Source: Xenopus tropicalis (Eukaryota > Chordata > Amphibia > Anura > Pipidae). Taken from it: a stretch of DNA of 64,000 bases. Shown here piece after piece: positions 34,441 through 45,016 of this stretch (positions within the stretch are counted from its first letter, which is position 1; the number at the start of each line of letters is the position of its first letter). Both the position numbers and the translations under genes were made by a program. Where the stretch lies: contig NC_030681.2 in assembly GCF_000004195.4 (NCBI RefSeq), positions 88,605,681-88,669,680 on the forward strand, in the 5' to 3' direction. The notes beneath the pieces were generated by a model. The model saw nothing but the letters and a program-made list of their open reading frames with translations, was not told the DNA's origin and ran no database searches.

Positions 34441-35114
34441 GTTTCAACTGAGTGCAGGTATTTTCCCTCAATGCCTGTAGGGTTGTTAATTCACTTTTTT
34501 CTTACATGCATTTTTGCCATTTTGCATTTTAGGAGTGCTGAGACAGCCTAGATGTATATAGTTCAACCAGGTCTCGTGCACCCAAACTTTTCTTTTAAAT
34601 TAGGTGATGAGTGACATTGAATGTATATATATATATATGCTATAACAATTAAATAAAATATTAAATAGTGACCTAAATGCAGAAGCTTTAGTTACAAAAT
34701 AAAGAAGAAAAGTAAGCAAAAGAATAGTTTGGAATGTGTAAAATTGGGACTATAATGTTAATTCATCTTTATAATGGGGGCTATATCATAAACCTTAAAA
34801 ATAATCTTTATTTAAGTGGAGGTATATGGAACCAAGTAGCAGCCCATACATTACAGTGTATGATATAGTTTTGCGATAAAGCTGTAAATCATTTATATGT
34901 TATTTAAAGACTGGGGAAATATCTAGTATAAAAATGTTATCAATATTTAAGGTTTTCCTTAAATATATTTAAACTTTGGGTAAGAAATGTAATTTCATAA
35001 TTAGTGCAAAAAAATAATTAGCATTTTTGTTTTTCACTAGTTGCCATTATCAGCCTTTTCCTTCAGGTGCTTGCAATAACACAATATAAGCTATAATATA
35101 TTGCAGCTTCTCTA
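34441..35114. other. AT-rich DNA, no gene seen
   Basis: Only a short (TA)n tract near 34624. Confidence 0.5.
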
Positions 35115-35539
35115 TTAAAGGAACAGTAACACCAAAAAATTAAAGAGCTTTAAAGTAATAAAAATATAATGCACTGTTGCCCTGCACTGGTAAAACTGGT
35201 GTGTTTGCTACAGTAACACTACTATAATTTATATAATAAGCTGCTGTGTAGCCATGGGGGCAGCCATTATAGCTGGAAAAAAGGAGAAAAGGCACAGGTT
35301 ACATAGCAGATAACAGATAAGTTCTGTAGAATACAATAGTGTTTTATCTGTTATCTGCTATGTACCTGTGCCTTTTCTCCTTTGAATGGCTGCCCCCATG
35401 GCTACATAGCAGCTTATTTATATAAATTATAGTAGTGTTACTGTAGCAAACACACCAGTTTTACCAGTGCAGGGCAACAGTGCATTATATTTTAGTTACT
35501 TTTATACACTTTCATTTTTTGGTGTTACTGTTCCTTTAA
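35115..35539. mobile_element. Foldback T2-type MITE (GGAACAGTAACACC ends), 425 bp
   Basis: TTAA at both ends. Starts TTAAAGGAACAGTAACACCA and ends with the reverse complement. Nearly the whole element is a palindrome: arms of about 190 bp share CTGCACTGGTAAAACTGG, GTAACACTACTATAATTTAT, CATGGGGGCAGCCATT and AGCAGATAACAGATAA around a short GTTCTGTAGAATACAATAGTG centre. The copy at 51879-52299 is in the opposite orientation. Confidence 0.9.
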
Positions 35540-35827
35540 GGGTAATTCTGCTCATCTGTGTAACCCTCTGTTGTGTACCGCTATATACACCAATATACTG
35601 CAGCCTCTCTATTTATGGCAGTTGCTAACATTTCCTAAGTGCTAATATTTCACAAGTGCTAGAAAAATGGCAGTTAAACAAGGCATTAACAAGGCAATAG
35701 ACTATCTACAATCGAGACTGAACAAGCAGGATGCCAAGAAAACAACTTTGTGTGAAGCTGGTGGTAGTTTTCTTCTACCCTAAATATGTTTTATCCTGTA
35801 TTCCTCCTTGTTGCACTTTGATGTTTC

Positions 35828-35947
35828 TTAAAGGAGAAGGGATTCTCTTCTTTCTGTCTTTCCGCTGCTTGCACAGGAGAGTGAAAAGCCAAACTTTTCA
35901 CTCTACTAACATTTTGACACCCCACAGTGATTTTACCTTTCCTTTAA
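35828..35947. mobile_element. Miniature T2-type element, 120 bp
   Basis: It starts TTAAAGGAGAAGG and ends TTTTACCTTTCCTTTAA, with TTAA at 35828-35831 and 35944-35947. The inner GAGTGAAAAGCC / CTTTTCACTCTACT corresponds to the centre of the element at 44595-45016, so this is an internally deleted relative. Confidence 0.7.
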
Positions 35948-36099
35948 AACATTTTCTTATACTTCCTCCAACAAGTCAGAAAGATATAGAAGTTACAGCT
36001 TCTCTACTCTCCTATCATCTTTCCACACATGAAGTAATTTGTTCTGTAACTTTTTCTCCATATAAATCAAGAACATACAAATCCCACTCTCGCCTTGCA

Positions 36100-36740
36100 T
36101 TCCTCTCCTTTGTATTACTAGCAGCTGGGGACATTTCCCCCAAACCTGACCCCTACCCCATCCTTGTTTTATCAGCACTACGTTCTCTAAACGTACCTCA
36201 TACAAAAACCTTATCCCTATACTCAAAGCTGCTGTTCAAATATCTTGTGCCCTCTGGAATTCCCACTCAGGGCTCTGGCACACGGGGGAGATTAGTCGCC
36301 CGCGATTAACTCCCTGTTCGGATGGCAGACGCGGCGGCGCGATTTCGCGCAAATCGCCGAAAAAGACTCGCGAGTCTTTTTCGGCGATTTCCGGGAATCG
36401 CCCCGCCGCGTCTGCCATCCCGCCAGCGACTTACATGTTCGCCGGTGGGATGGCAGGGGTAGGCAACTCGGGGAGATTAGTCGCCCGCGAACAGGGAGTT
36501 TTGTCGCGGGCGACTAATCTCCCCCGTGTGCCAGAGCCCTCAGTCTGTAACAAACTTACCTCCATTAACAAACATTTGATCACTTACTCCTTTAACTTAC
36601 TCACAATAACTGACCCCTGGCTAATTTCTACAGACACTGCCTCACCTGCTGCCCTGTTCTATGGGGGTCTTAAAACACACTCACCACTGCCCTTAATGAT
36701 CTTGCGCCTGCCAAGACAAAATGTATCAGACTGAAACAGC
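36100..36740 (+). pseudogene. L2 endonuclease region, interrupted
   Basis: The left part translates with LSFVLLAAGDISPKPDP near 36103-36155, matching the GDISPNPGP-like motif before the apurinic endonuclease domain of L2 proteins. After the 270-bp MITE at 36270-36539, translation continues with VCNKLTSINKHL and DPWLISTDTASPAAL, the first endonuclease block, in which family members read TETWL. The expected acidic residue is replaced by Asp-Pro here. The endonuclease nicks target DNA for reverse transcription in intact elements. This copy cannot produce it: the MITE, stops after about 36735 and several lost motifs break it. Confidence 0.75.
36270..36539. mobile_element. Harbinger-like MITE, 270 bp, TSD TCA
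   Basis: GGGCTCTGGCACACGGGGGA at the left pairs with the inverted end TCCCCCGTGTGCCAGAGCCC at the right. TCA lies on both sides (36267-36269, 36540-36542). The inside contains a strong CpG-rich hairpin around AAAAAGACTCGCGAGTCTTT (36360-36379). Many intact CpGs suggest a young copy. Confidence 0.85.
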
Positions 36741-36927
36741 TCCAACCTTGGCACACTGCTCATACCAAAGCTCTCCAAGGCGCACATAATCTCGCTCAGA
36801 ATCAGACTTCTGCAGCTACAAATTTGCTCTTCTCTCCTATAATACCACCCTCTGCCAAGCTAAACAAACCTATTTCACTACACTTATTAACTCTTAAAAA
36901 AAATGCACAACTTTTCTTTACATTTAA

Positions 36928-37101
36928 GGGCTCTGGCACACGGGGAGATTGGTCGCCTGCAACAAATCTCCCTGTTCACGGGCAACTAATCTCCCTGAAA
37001 TGCCATCCCACCAGCGAAAATGTAAATCGCCGGTGGGATGGCATACGTGGCGCCGTGATTTCCCTGAAATTTCAGGGAAATCGCCCCGTGTGCCAGAGCC
37101 C
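36928..37101. mobile_element. Harbinger-like MITE, 174 bp, TSD TAA
   Basis: Same ends (GGGCTCTGGCACACGGGGAG ... CCGTGTGCCAGAGCCC) with TAA at 36925-36927 and 37102-37104. Shorter than the copies at 36270 and 48065 owing to internal deletion. Confidence 0.85.
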
Positions 37102-37309
37102 TAACTCTTTGCTGTCCCCTTCCCCACCCCCTCCATGTGCTTCAGTCACTGCTCAAGATATTGCTGAGTCTCAAAACTTTTGGCTTCCTCTCACCTTACT
37201 ACCTGCCACTTTGATCCCATTCCTACCAAACTTCTCTGCAATGCCAATCTGTCATCTATTTAATCTCTCCCTCTCTATTGGAATATTTTCCTCCTGACTA
37301 AAACATGCA

Positions 37310-38150
37310 CTTTTCACCCCCATTCTGAAAAAATCTCTGCTCTATCTCCCTGCTCCCTTTTATCTCTAAACTACTTGAGCGCATAGTTTACAACCGACTT
37401 ACCCTATTCTTCTATGACAATAGCCTGCTGGATCCCCTACAATCTGGTTTTAGACAACAATGCTCCACAGAAACTGCTGTAACCTGACTAATGACCTCTT
37501 ATCGGCTAAAGCCAAAAAACACTTCTCACTACTAATACTTCCTGATCTCCCAGCTGCTTTTGACACTGTCGATCACCCTCTACCCCTTCAGTCCCTCTAT
37601 TCTCTTGGCCTTGTTGCCCTAAGAAATATTTCCAAAATACAATCATTTATCACCTAAGATGCTGCCAAAATTCTTATTTACTCTCTTATCATATCATGCC
37701 TACTATAAATCTATAATTGGCCTTCCCCCCAGAGACTGTCCCCTCTCCAGTCCATAATGAATACTGCTGCCAGGCTTATACACCTCTCCAACCGCTCCTC
37801 CTCTGCTATGCCACTCTGCCAATCCCTGCACTGGCTTCCCCTACCATCCAGAATAAAATTCAAACTAAAAACTCGCACATTTAAAGCAGATCACAACTTT
37901 GCCTAAACCTACATCTCTGAATTCATTTCTAAAAACCTCTTGTTACGCTCCTCTACGGATCTGTTTCTCAACTCCTCTCTCATTCTCTCCTCACACACTC
38001 GCATTCAAGACTTTGCAAGGGCTGCCCCCCTTCTCTGGAATTCGCTTCCACAAACTTTTAGACTTTCTCCCAATCTTTCTTCCTTAAAAGATCTCTTAAA
38101 ATGCATTAATTTCCCTTCATTAATGTTATACCCTGTGCTACACCTTTCAC
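37310..38150 (+). pseudogene. L2 reverse transcriptase and C-terminal region, broken
   Basis: Segments in shifting frames match L2 protein: a finger region with LLERIVYNRLT-like sequence and a [16 protein letters not shown] block (about 37370-37470), then the palm motif [17 protein letters not shown] (about 37540-37590). The catalytic Asp in the DxxxAFD pattern is preserved. The FxDD-containing part is missing: after about 37655 the sequence jumps to the late domain (KILIYSLIISC, then LQSIMNTAARLIHL, then PLLWNSLPQTFRL near 38030-38070). Intact L2 reverse transcriptase copies element RNA at the nicked target. Here an internal deletion and stop codons rule this out. Confidence 0.8.
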
Positions 38151-38283
38151 TTGCTTAATTCTAATTTTGCCCAATACCACACCATGTGTCTCGATCCATT
38201 CTCCTTATAGATTGTAAGCTCTTTTGCACAATGCCCTCTTGTATCGGTTATTGGCTGCTTTGTTTGTAATTCTGTATTTCAAA

Positions 38284-40520
38284 TAGTTACATAGTAACAT
38301 AGTTACATAGGGTTGAAAAAAGACCAGAGTCCATCAAGTTCAACCCATCCAAGTAAACCCAGCACACACAACCCACACCTACCAATCTATACACTCACAT
38401 ACATAAACTATAAATACAACCACTAATACTAACTGTAGATATTAGTATCACAATAGCCTTGGATATTCTGATTGTTCAAGAACTCATCTAGGCCCCTCTT
38501 AAAGGCATTAACAGAATCTGCCATTACCACATCACTAGGAAGGGCATTCCACAACCTCACTGCCCTCACCGTGAAAAACCACCTACGCTGCTTCAAATGG
38601 AAGCTCCGTTCCTCTAATCTAAAGGGGTGACCTCTGGTGCGCTGATTGTTTTTATGGGGAAAAAAGAACATCCCCCATCTGCCTATAATCCCCTCTAATG
38701 TACTTGTACAGAGTAATCATGTCCCCTCGCAAGCGCCTCTTTTCCAGAGGAAACAACCCCAACCTCGACAGTCTAACCTCATAGTTTAAATCTTCCATCC
38801 CCTTAACCAGTTTAGTTGCACGTCTCTGCACTCTCTCCAGCTCATTAATATCCTTCTTAAGGACTGGAGCCCAAAACTGCACCGCATACTCACGGTGAGG
38901 CCTTACCAGGGACCTATAAAGGGGCAAAATTATGTTTTCATCTCTTGAGTAAATGCCCTTTTTTATACAAGACAGCACTTTATTTGCTTTAGTAGCCACA
39001 GAATGACACTGCCTGGAATTAGACAACTTGTTATCTACAAAAACCCCTAAATCCTTTTCCATTAAGGATACCCCCAACACACTACCATTCAGTAGATAGT
39101 TCGCGTTTATATTATTTCTACCATAATGCATAACTTTGCACTTATCAACAATGAACCTCATTTTCCAGTTTGCTGCCCAGTTTTCCAGTTTTGTCAAATT
39201 GCTCTGTAAAGCGGCAGCATCCTGCATGGAACTTAGTTTTGCACAATTTTGTGTCATCGGCAAAAATAGAAACAGTACTCTCTATGCCCACCTCCAGGTC
39301 ATTAATAAACAAGTTAAACAGCAAAGGCCCAAGGACTGACCCCTGCGGTACTCCACTAACAACACTGGTCCAATTAGAAAATGTTCCATTTACCACCACT
39401 CTTTGTAATCTATCCTTCAGCCAGTTCAATATTCCTCAATTTGATTATTAACCTTCTGTGAGGTACTGTATCAAACGCTTTAGCAAAGTCCAAATAGATG
39501 ACATCAACTGCCATTCCAGCATCGAGATTCCTACTCACCTCCTCATAAAAGGCGACTAAATTAGTCTGGCAAGATCTGTTACGCATAAAACCATGCTGGC
39601 ACAAACTTATAGTATTGTGAACTGCAATGTATTCAAGTACCCTATCCCTTATTACCCCTTCCAAAAGCTTTCCTACTACTGATGTCAGACTAACAGGCCT
39701 ATAGTTTTCAGGCTGAGAACGAGATCCCTTTTTAAATAACGGCACCACATTAGCAATCCGCCAGTCTCTCGGCACCAAGCCAGACCTCAACGAATCCTGA
39801 AAAATTAAGTGAAGAGGCTTGGCAATCACAGCGCTCAGCTCATTTAATACCCTGGGATGAATCCCATCCGGTCCTGGACCTTTGTTTACCTTTACATGTT
39901 CAAGTCTCTTTTGAATTTCCTCCTGAGTGACCCATGCGTCAGTAGCCAAATTACTAGAACTGGGCATATTAAAAGGGAAGCCTTCATTATCTGGCTCCTC
40001 AGATGTATAGACAGATGAAAAATAAGAGTTCAAAATTTCTGCTTTTTCCCCGTTCTCATCAACCAACGTACCCCCCTGTGATAATAAGGTTCCCACCCCT
40101 TCTTGCTTCATTTTTTACTATTCACATAATTAAAAAATAATTTTGGATTCTTTTTACTCCTAGCTGCAATATCCCTTTCCATCTCTATTTTAGCTTGCCT
40201 GATAGCTTTTTTGCATGCTTTATTTGCTTCCTTGTACCTGATGAAAGTTTCTGCTGTCCCAGCTAACTTGAATGCTTTAAAAGCACGTTTTTTCTTACCA
40301 ACCTCGACAATAACACTTTTATTCAGCCATAAAGGTTTTGCTTTGCGATGCCTCTCCTTGCTTACAAGGGGGATATACTGTTGTGTATACCTGCAAAGCA
40401 ATGTTTTAAAGATGTTCCATTTTCCTTCTGTGTCTAACCCCATGAAAAGCCTTTCCCAGTTGACACATTGCAAAGATGCCCTTATACTGGCAAAGTCTGC
40501 ACGTCTAAATGTATAAACCC
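38284..40520 (-). mobile_element. CR1 LINE, 5'-truncated, inserted in the L2 3' end
   Basis: On the minus strand it carries the second half of a CR1-type ORF2 (linker, reverse transcriptase, C-terminal domain) and a short 3' UTR ending in tandem TATGTAAC/TATGTTAC octamers (38284-38313), typical of CR1 3' tails. It is 5'-truncated within the endonuclease-to-RT linker. It splits a recognisable L2 3' UTR: GTATTTCAAA to its left and ACCCACTTATTGTACAGC to its right are adjacent in the inverted L2 tail at 41181-41354. The junctions are precise to a few bases only. Confidence 0.88.
38429..40520 (-). pseudogene. CR1 ORF2 (reverse transcriptase), at least four frameshifts
   Basis: Five overlapping open segments on the minus strand, in successive frames, spell most of a CR1 ORF2 protein: linker (40108-40520), reverse transcriptase fingers and palm (39410-40111), palm and thumb (39145-39429), then C-terminal domain (38652-39263 and 38429-38671). 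Visible motifs are GPDGIHPRVL, NYRPVSLTSVVGKLLE, LDFAKAFDTVPH (motif A, catalytic Asp), [15 protein letters not shown] (motif B), IFADDTKLC (motif C, catalytic Asp pair), RPHREYAVQFWAP and EKRRLRGDMITLYKY. Catalytic residues are intact but the frames are not, so the copy is dead. The 5' endonuclease domain is absent because of 5' truncation. Confidence 0.9.
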
Positions 40521-40590
40521 ACTTATTGTACAGCACTGTGGAATATGTTGGTCCTTAATGAATACGATAATAATAATAATAATAATAACA
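40521..40590 (+). repeat. 3' tail of the L2 LINE, right of the CR1 insertion
   Basis: AACCCACTTATTGTACAGCA, CTGTGGAATATGTTGG and a (AATAAT)n-type tail. It completes the L2 3' end that stops at 38283. Confidence 0.75.
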
Positions 40591-41180
40591 ACTATTAATA
40601 GGGAGATAGCAAACCTTTTTAAGGTTCTCCTTAACAAGCAGATTACTCCTATAAACATTGCAAGCCTCCCCACCCCTGCTTATCACCTCAGCCGCATCCA
40701 CCCATATGCCCCCACACTTGACTTGCGCACCAATTCTCCCCATAGTGAGACAGCAGCGGATTGGCAAGTGTTGACATTTGGTGCACCAGAGACTTACAGA
40801 AGAGCCGAAACTAGGTGAAGGCAAGCAGAAGGCCCTGCCCTGGGTTGTGCCCTAGGTCTACTTCTGCCTACCTCTTGTTCTGTCCCTAAGTAATATTTAT
40901 ATTCATATATCATTGTCTGTCTAAATAGATCTGTACTAACTTTAACTCCTAGGATTCCATATAGCTTTATCACTTTACCACCATATTTTTTATTACTTGC
41001 TTATACTTTTTTAAAGAGATTGGTATTTTCATGTCATGAATATATACATATATAGATATGTTTAAAGTGAGGCAGGGACTTTCTTTTTGTGAATTATGAT
41101 CCATAATACATACTAATGTAACAACTTTTTTAAATTACACGTACAGCATTATTCACGCTATTAAACACGCTATAAAGTTA
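40591..41180. other. Unassigned sequence
   Basis: GC-richer start (CCTCCCCACCCCTGC) then AT-rich; no gene or family recognised. Confidence 0.4.
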
Positions 41181-41354
41181 GGTTACATTACATTACATTA
41201 ACATTTATTTATAAAGCGCCAACATATTCCGCAGCGCTGTACAATATGTGGGTTACATACATTGGACATACAGAGTAACATATAAAGCAATCAGTAACCG
41301 ATACAAGAGGTGAAGAGGGCCCTGCCCAAAAGAGCTTACAATCTACAAGGTTAG
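41181..41354 (-). repeat. L2-like LINE 3' end, inverted copy
   Basis: TTTATTTATAAAGCGCCAAC and ATATTCCGCAGCGCTGTACA, then AGGGCCCTGCCCAAAAGAGC and TTACAATCTA. This is the reverse complement of the L2 3' UTR seen at 38200-38283 plus 40521-40590, here uninterrupted. It lies only 0.6 kb from that element. Confidence 0.8.
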
Positions 41355-41860
41355 GAAGTCTGTTGTACATTACTGGCGCTTTGCAATTGTTAAATTGCCT
41401 GGGATCTTCTACTAGAAATCAAGTGTTTTGTTTTATGTGCACATTATTGATCATTTTCCAGAATTTTTTTTGGAAACTGGATAACACCAAGATCAAACTA
41501 TAACTTTTAAAGGGTATTGCAGTATTTTTTGAAAGACATGAGTCAATATAATTCAAATTCCTTCATGCATTCAGTAGGTCCAACCAAACTTTAAAATTAT
41601 TAATCAAATTGAGCTCTTACTGACTATTTGAACAAGGATAAACAGGTGAATTAGAATTCAAATTTGACATTCTATCTAATCCTGAGTAAGATTAAAGTTA
41701 CCAGCCATAACAATTTAATATCCTTCATAGGACAGTAAAATTGAAGCGATTGCCATGAAAAATTACCTGCCAAATGTGCTCAAATGTTACTGAGAATGAA
41801 CTTACCAAGGCTTAAAGAAGCAATAGCATCACAATGGAAACATTCCTTAGGCACTCTTCC
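41355..41860. other. AT-rich DNA, no gene seen
   Basis: Nothing recognisable. Confidence 0.5.
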
Positions 41861-42280
41861 TTAAAGGGGAACTATACCTTCAATATGGATACTTAACCAA
41901 GAGATTTAGTTTAAATCTTATAAAGTGGCCTAATAAAGAATCATACTAAACGAGAATATATATTGGTAAATATTGCCATTTTACACCTTTTACCTTGAGC
42001 CCAGTCCAGATTAGGATTTAAAGTAGGCTTTGGCATTTCAAGCACACAGAGGCCCAATCACCCCCCCCCCAACCCAATAAACAGTGACTTTCTATGGCAT
42101 CTTACAACAGCCCCTCGGGCACTTGCCACAATCCATGGGTTGCCAGTTTGGGCCTGCCTTGAGACCCCATTTTGTAACAGTCTGTGTTCTCTCAGAGATC
42201 ACCTGACAGGAAATAATGTGGCTCTAATTATAACAGGAAGAAGTGTGGGGGCAAAAGACAAAACTTGTTGTTAAATAGTG
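41861..42280. mobile_element. T2-type MITE, left end, right part unclear
   Basis: It starts TTAAAGGGGAACTATACCTT. The following sequence includes a C-rich run at 42061-42070 and TCAGAGATCACCTGACAGGA. No matching right terminus was found, so the right border is a guess. Confidence 0.5.
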
Positions 42281-42429
42281 CACTTAGAAGGTTCACAGTG
42301 TCAGTTACTGGGAATATCCCTTTTGCTATCAACGTAGCCACAAATTATTCTAAATGGTATAATCATGGGACTAGCAGGAGTCATTGGTGTATTTAGCAAC
42401 CACATATTTGCAAATGTTATAACAGTGTC

Positions 42430-42600
42430 ACCATCTTGTCGCCACCACCACCTATATTAAGTGTGATCATCACAGAGGTCCTCCCAGGGCTGTTATATCA
42501 CCTGCCTCCTTTGCCTCTATATTTCATTCCAAGTCAGTTGTCAAACCATTGATGCATGTTTCAGTTCAAAACATAAAGCTTTCTCAAGGTGCATAGAAAG
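42430..42600 (-). repeat. Possible retroelement tail with weak hammerhead-like start
   Basis: On the minus strand: CCTTGAGAAAGC, a partly paired stretch, CTGAAACATGCATCAATGG, then unique tail sequence. The layout recalls the other ribozyme-headed tails, but the core is not canonical. Confidence 0.25.
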
Positions 42601-42609
42601 CTGTTATAG

Positions 42610-43024
42610 GCACAACTAAATGGGTGAGTTGCTCACTTCGCATGTGGATATAAATGATCCCTAATGTCTCCAAGGGCAGCACAAAAAGTAACAATTCTTT
42701 ATTTATTACAGGGGTTTAATTATCCCACTTAAACATTCATAGTATATAACATTACTGGGCATATAATTTAGTAGATCACATTACAGTCCTCATTGATATA
42801 ATTAGCGCAGCATACCGTCAAGGATTTCATACATTAATTAAAGGCACGCAATAAAAGCAGGTGGAAAGTGCAGATAGAAATCTAAAAACCACATTTAATG
42901 TATCAATGTAAATACGTTTAACATACCAAAAATACAATAACAATTAGACATAGATTACCTAATACCAGATTTTAAACCCCATATTCACACAGAGGGCTCA
43001 AAAGTGAGTTTCTCATTAAGCCCA
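42610..43024. other. AT-rich DNA, no gene seen
   Basis: Nothing recognisable. Confidence 0.5.
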
Positions 43025-43482
43025 TTAAAGGGGATGTTCACCTTTAAACAAAAGTCTAAATTTGAACAGCCCCTGTCAGAAAAAAATATTTTTTGTAATT
43101 CATCTTTATTATTTAAAATGTTTATAGTTTTGAAGCTACAGATAAGGATCAGTGCTGCTACTATCTGCTCTCTCAGTGGGGAATTTTCAAAACCAGGACT
43201 TGGCAGGCAGCAAAATAAAAAAAAAATCCCACTGATCTGGTTCTGCCCATGCCTTTCCTCTCCTCCTTTATTTGCATATCTGATACCATTGGCTGGAAAG
43301 ATTCAGTAACCAGTTCAGTGTCAACTTCCTGTTTGGGCAGAATGCAAAAGTTGGAGTCAGCGATACCTTCAGAACAGAGAGGAGAGAACAAAGGAGAGAG
43401 TGTTATAGATGCCCTGATACTGGTATGTGGCTTCAAAATTAAATAATAAAGATGAATTACAAAAATCTCCTTCTGGTCTAAT
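43025..43482. mobile_element. T2-type MITE, right terminus decayed
   Basis: TTAAAGGGGATGTTCACCTT at the left. An inner inverted pair, GTAATTCATCTTTATTATTTAA at the left and its complement TTAAATAATAAAGATGAATTAC near 43440, defines the arms. The expected TTAA at the right end is missing. Confidence 0.65.
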
Positions 43483-43602
43483 GCATATATCTCATCCCCA
43501 ACTGGATTAAGTAAATGCTAGTAGCATTGCAAGTAAACAAATAAAGAATATCAAATCTACGCAGCGTCTGTGGGTCCATAAAACTATTAACAAATGTTAT
43601 TA
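43483..43602. other. Short unassigned spacer
   Basis: Nothing recognisable. Confidence 0.4.
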
Positions 43603-43610
43603 CCATAACT

Positions 43611-43785
43611 CAGTGCTGTCCAACTTGTGCGGTGCCGAGGGCTGGAATTTCTCTAGCATACGTGGTGGAGGGCCGCTAATGGAAGCCAGTTTTGACCACT
43701 CCCCTTTTTAAACCACACCCACCCATCAAAGCAGCCAGACAGGTGGGGGGCCACACAGAGGGGGGTCGCCAGTTGGACAGCACTG
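43611..43785. mobile_element. hAT-like MITE, 175 bp, 8-bp TSD
   Basis: CAGTGCTGTCCAACTTG at the left and AGTTGGACAGCACTG at the right are inverted. An exact 8-bp duplication CCATAACT lies at 43603-43610 and 43786-43793, diagnostic of hAT. The inside has GAGGGCCGC and GGGGGGCCAC words but no coding frame. Confidence 0.9.
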
Positions 43786-43793
43786 CCATAACT

Positions 43794-44594
43794 GATCCAT
43801 GTCTGATTACCTTTGTCATCATATACAGTCTGTACCAGCCTAACTCAAAGGGATGGAGCCTTCCTTGCCATCATCTGCACATGGCCCCCCAGCACTTCAT
43901 GTAACAATTACTTACAAAAGTAGCCCTATCAGTGAAAAACGATTCGCAGGACTTGGTAACTTTTAATGTACATTCATATTTTGAAGAGTTTTTCAGTGTC
44001 AATATCACTTTAAGAGAGAGCAAGCAGATTCTAGTAGCAGAGTTTAAGAGTTTGACAACCAGAGTAAACAGAGTTTAAGCAGAGGGATAAAGGTGGCAGT
44101 CTGGGAGACCAGTTCGTAGGAGGCTGCAATAGTATATACAAGGTAGGATAAGAGCATGGATAAGTGTTTTGGCATAAAGCGGTTTACCTTGGCAATATAA
44201 AGGATGGGAAAGCATCAGGTTTTGGCAGTGGCATTAAGATGATTTGAGAAGCATATGGACTGGTCAAAGATTACCCCCAGACAGAGTGCAGAATCAATAG
44301 GGTTATTGTTAGTGTAGTTAAAGGAGGAGAAGGGTTAGGTTTGGGTTGGATGGCCATAGCTAGGAGGCAGTCAGTTGCTAATGAAGGGGTGTTCAAATAT
44401 ATCTGGAAGTCATCTACAAATGTAAATTCAGTCATTTACTGAATGAAGTCATGTGGGCATTTTTATAAAAATTTCATTCATTTTTTTGACAGGAGACGGG
44501 CAGTGGTGCCAAGCACAACTCTATGGAAGAGCAAGGAGCATGTGTTGACGCAAGTACCTTCTCATCTGCGGGGAATGCAATTGTGCTTGCTTGC
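43794..44594. other. Unassigned sequence; small MITE relic at right
   Basis: GGAGCATGTGTTGACGCAAG at 44527-44548 resembles the inside of the AGGGCTCA-type MITE. No gene seen. Confidence 0.4.
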
Positions 44595-45016
44595 TTAAAG
44601 GGGAAGGAAAGGCAAAGTCACTTGGGGGTGCCAAAATGTTAAGCACCCCCAAGTGACTTTAACCGCTTACCTTGTACCCCGGGCTGGTGCCCCTGTTCGG
44701 AGAAAATAGCACCAGCCCGGGGCACCTGGAGCGCAGCACTTCCTCCTTCCGCCTTCCACTTCCTAAACTGCCGGTGGCCGGGCATGCACAGTAGAGCGAA
44801 AAAGCCGACTTAAATGTTTAAGTTCGGCTTTTCACTCTACTGCGCATGCGCGCGCAGCGAAGCCGGAAGGAGGAAGCGCCGGCAGCTACCCCGGGCTGGT
44901 GCTATTTTCTCCTGACAGCGGCACCAGCCCGGGGTAAAAGGTAGGCGGTTAAAGTCACTTGGGGGTGCCTAACATTTTGGCACCCCCAAGTGACTTTACC
45001 TTTCTTTTTCCTTTAA
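44595..45016. mobile_element. T2-type MITE, GC-rich foldback, 422 bp
   Basis: TTAA at both ends (44595-44598, 45013-45016). Starts TTAAAGGGGAAGGAAAGGC, ends CCTTTCTTTTTCCTTTAA. Very strong inverted arms: AAGTCACTTGGGGGTGCC, CCCCGGGCTGGTGC, AGCACCAGCCCGGGG, and a centre AAGCCGACTTAAATGTTTAA. Rich in CpG (GCGCATGCGCGCGC). The copy at 61879 and the mini-copy at 35828 are relatives. Confidence 0.88.

Larger units (their letters stand above)
36040..38283 (+). mobile_element. L2 LINE, degenerate, + strand
   Basis: Fragments of the single large L2 protein lie in order on the + strand: N-terminal hydrophobic AAGDISPKPDP signature (about 36120), endonuclease start (36540-36740), reverse transcriptase (37310-37660), C-terminal domain (37665-38150) and 3' UTR (38170-38283, with GATTGTAAGCTCTTTTGCAC). 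Frameshifts and stops are frequent. Two Harbinger-like MITEs (36270-36539 and 36928-37101) and the CR1 LINE (38284-40520) have inserted into it. The missing 3' tail continues at 40521. Its left border is uncertain because a mini-T2 lies just upstream. Confidence 0.8.

Noticed and set aside
35115..35539. Long palindrome as a possible CRISPR-like or replication structure
   Set aside because: TTAA ends, a second genomic copy and eukaryotic context make it a MITE.
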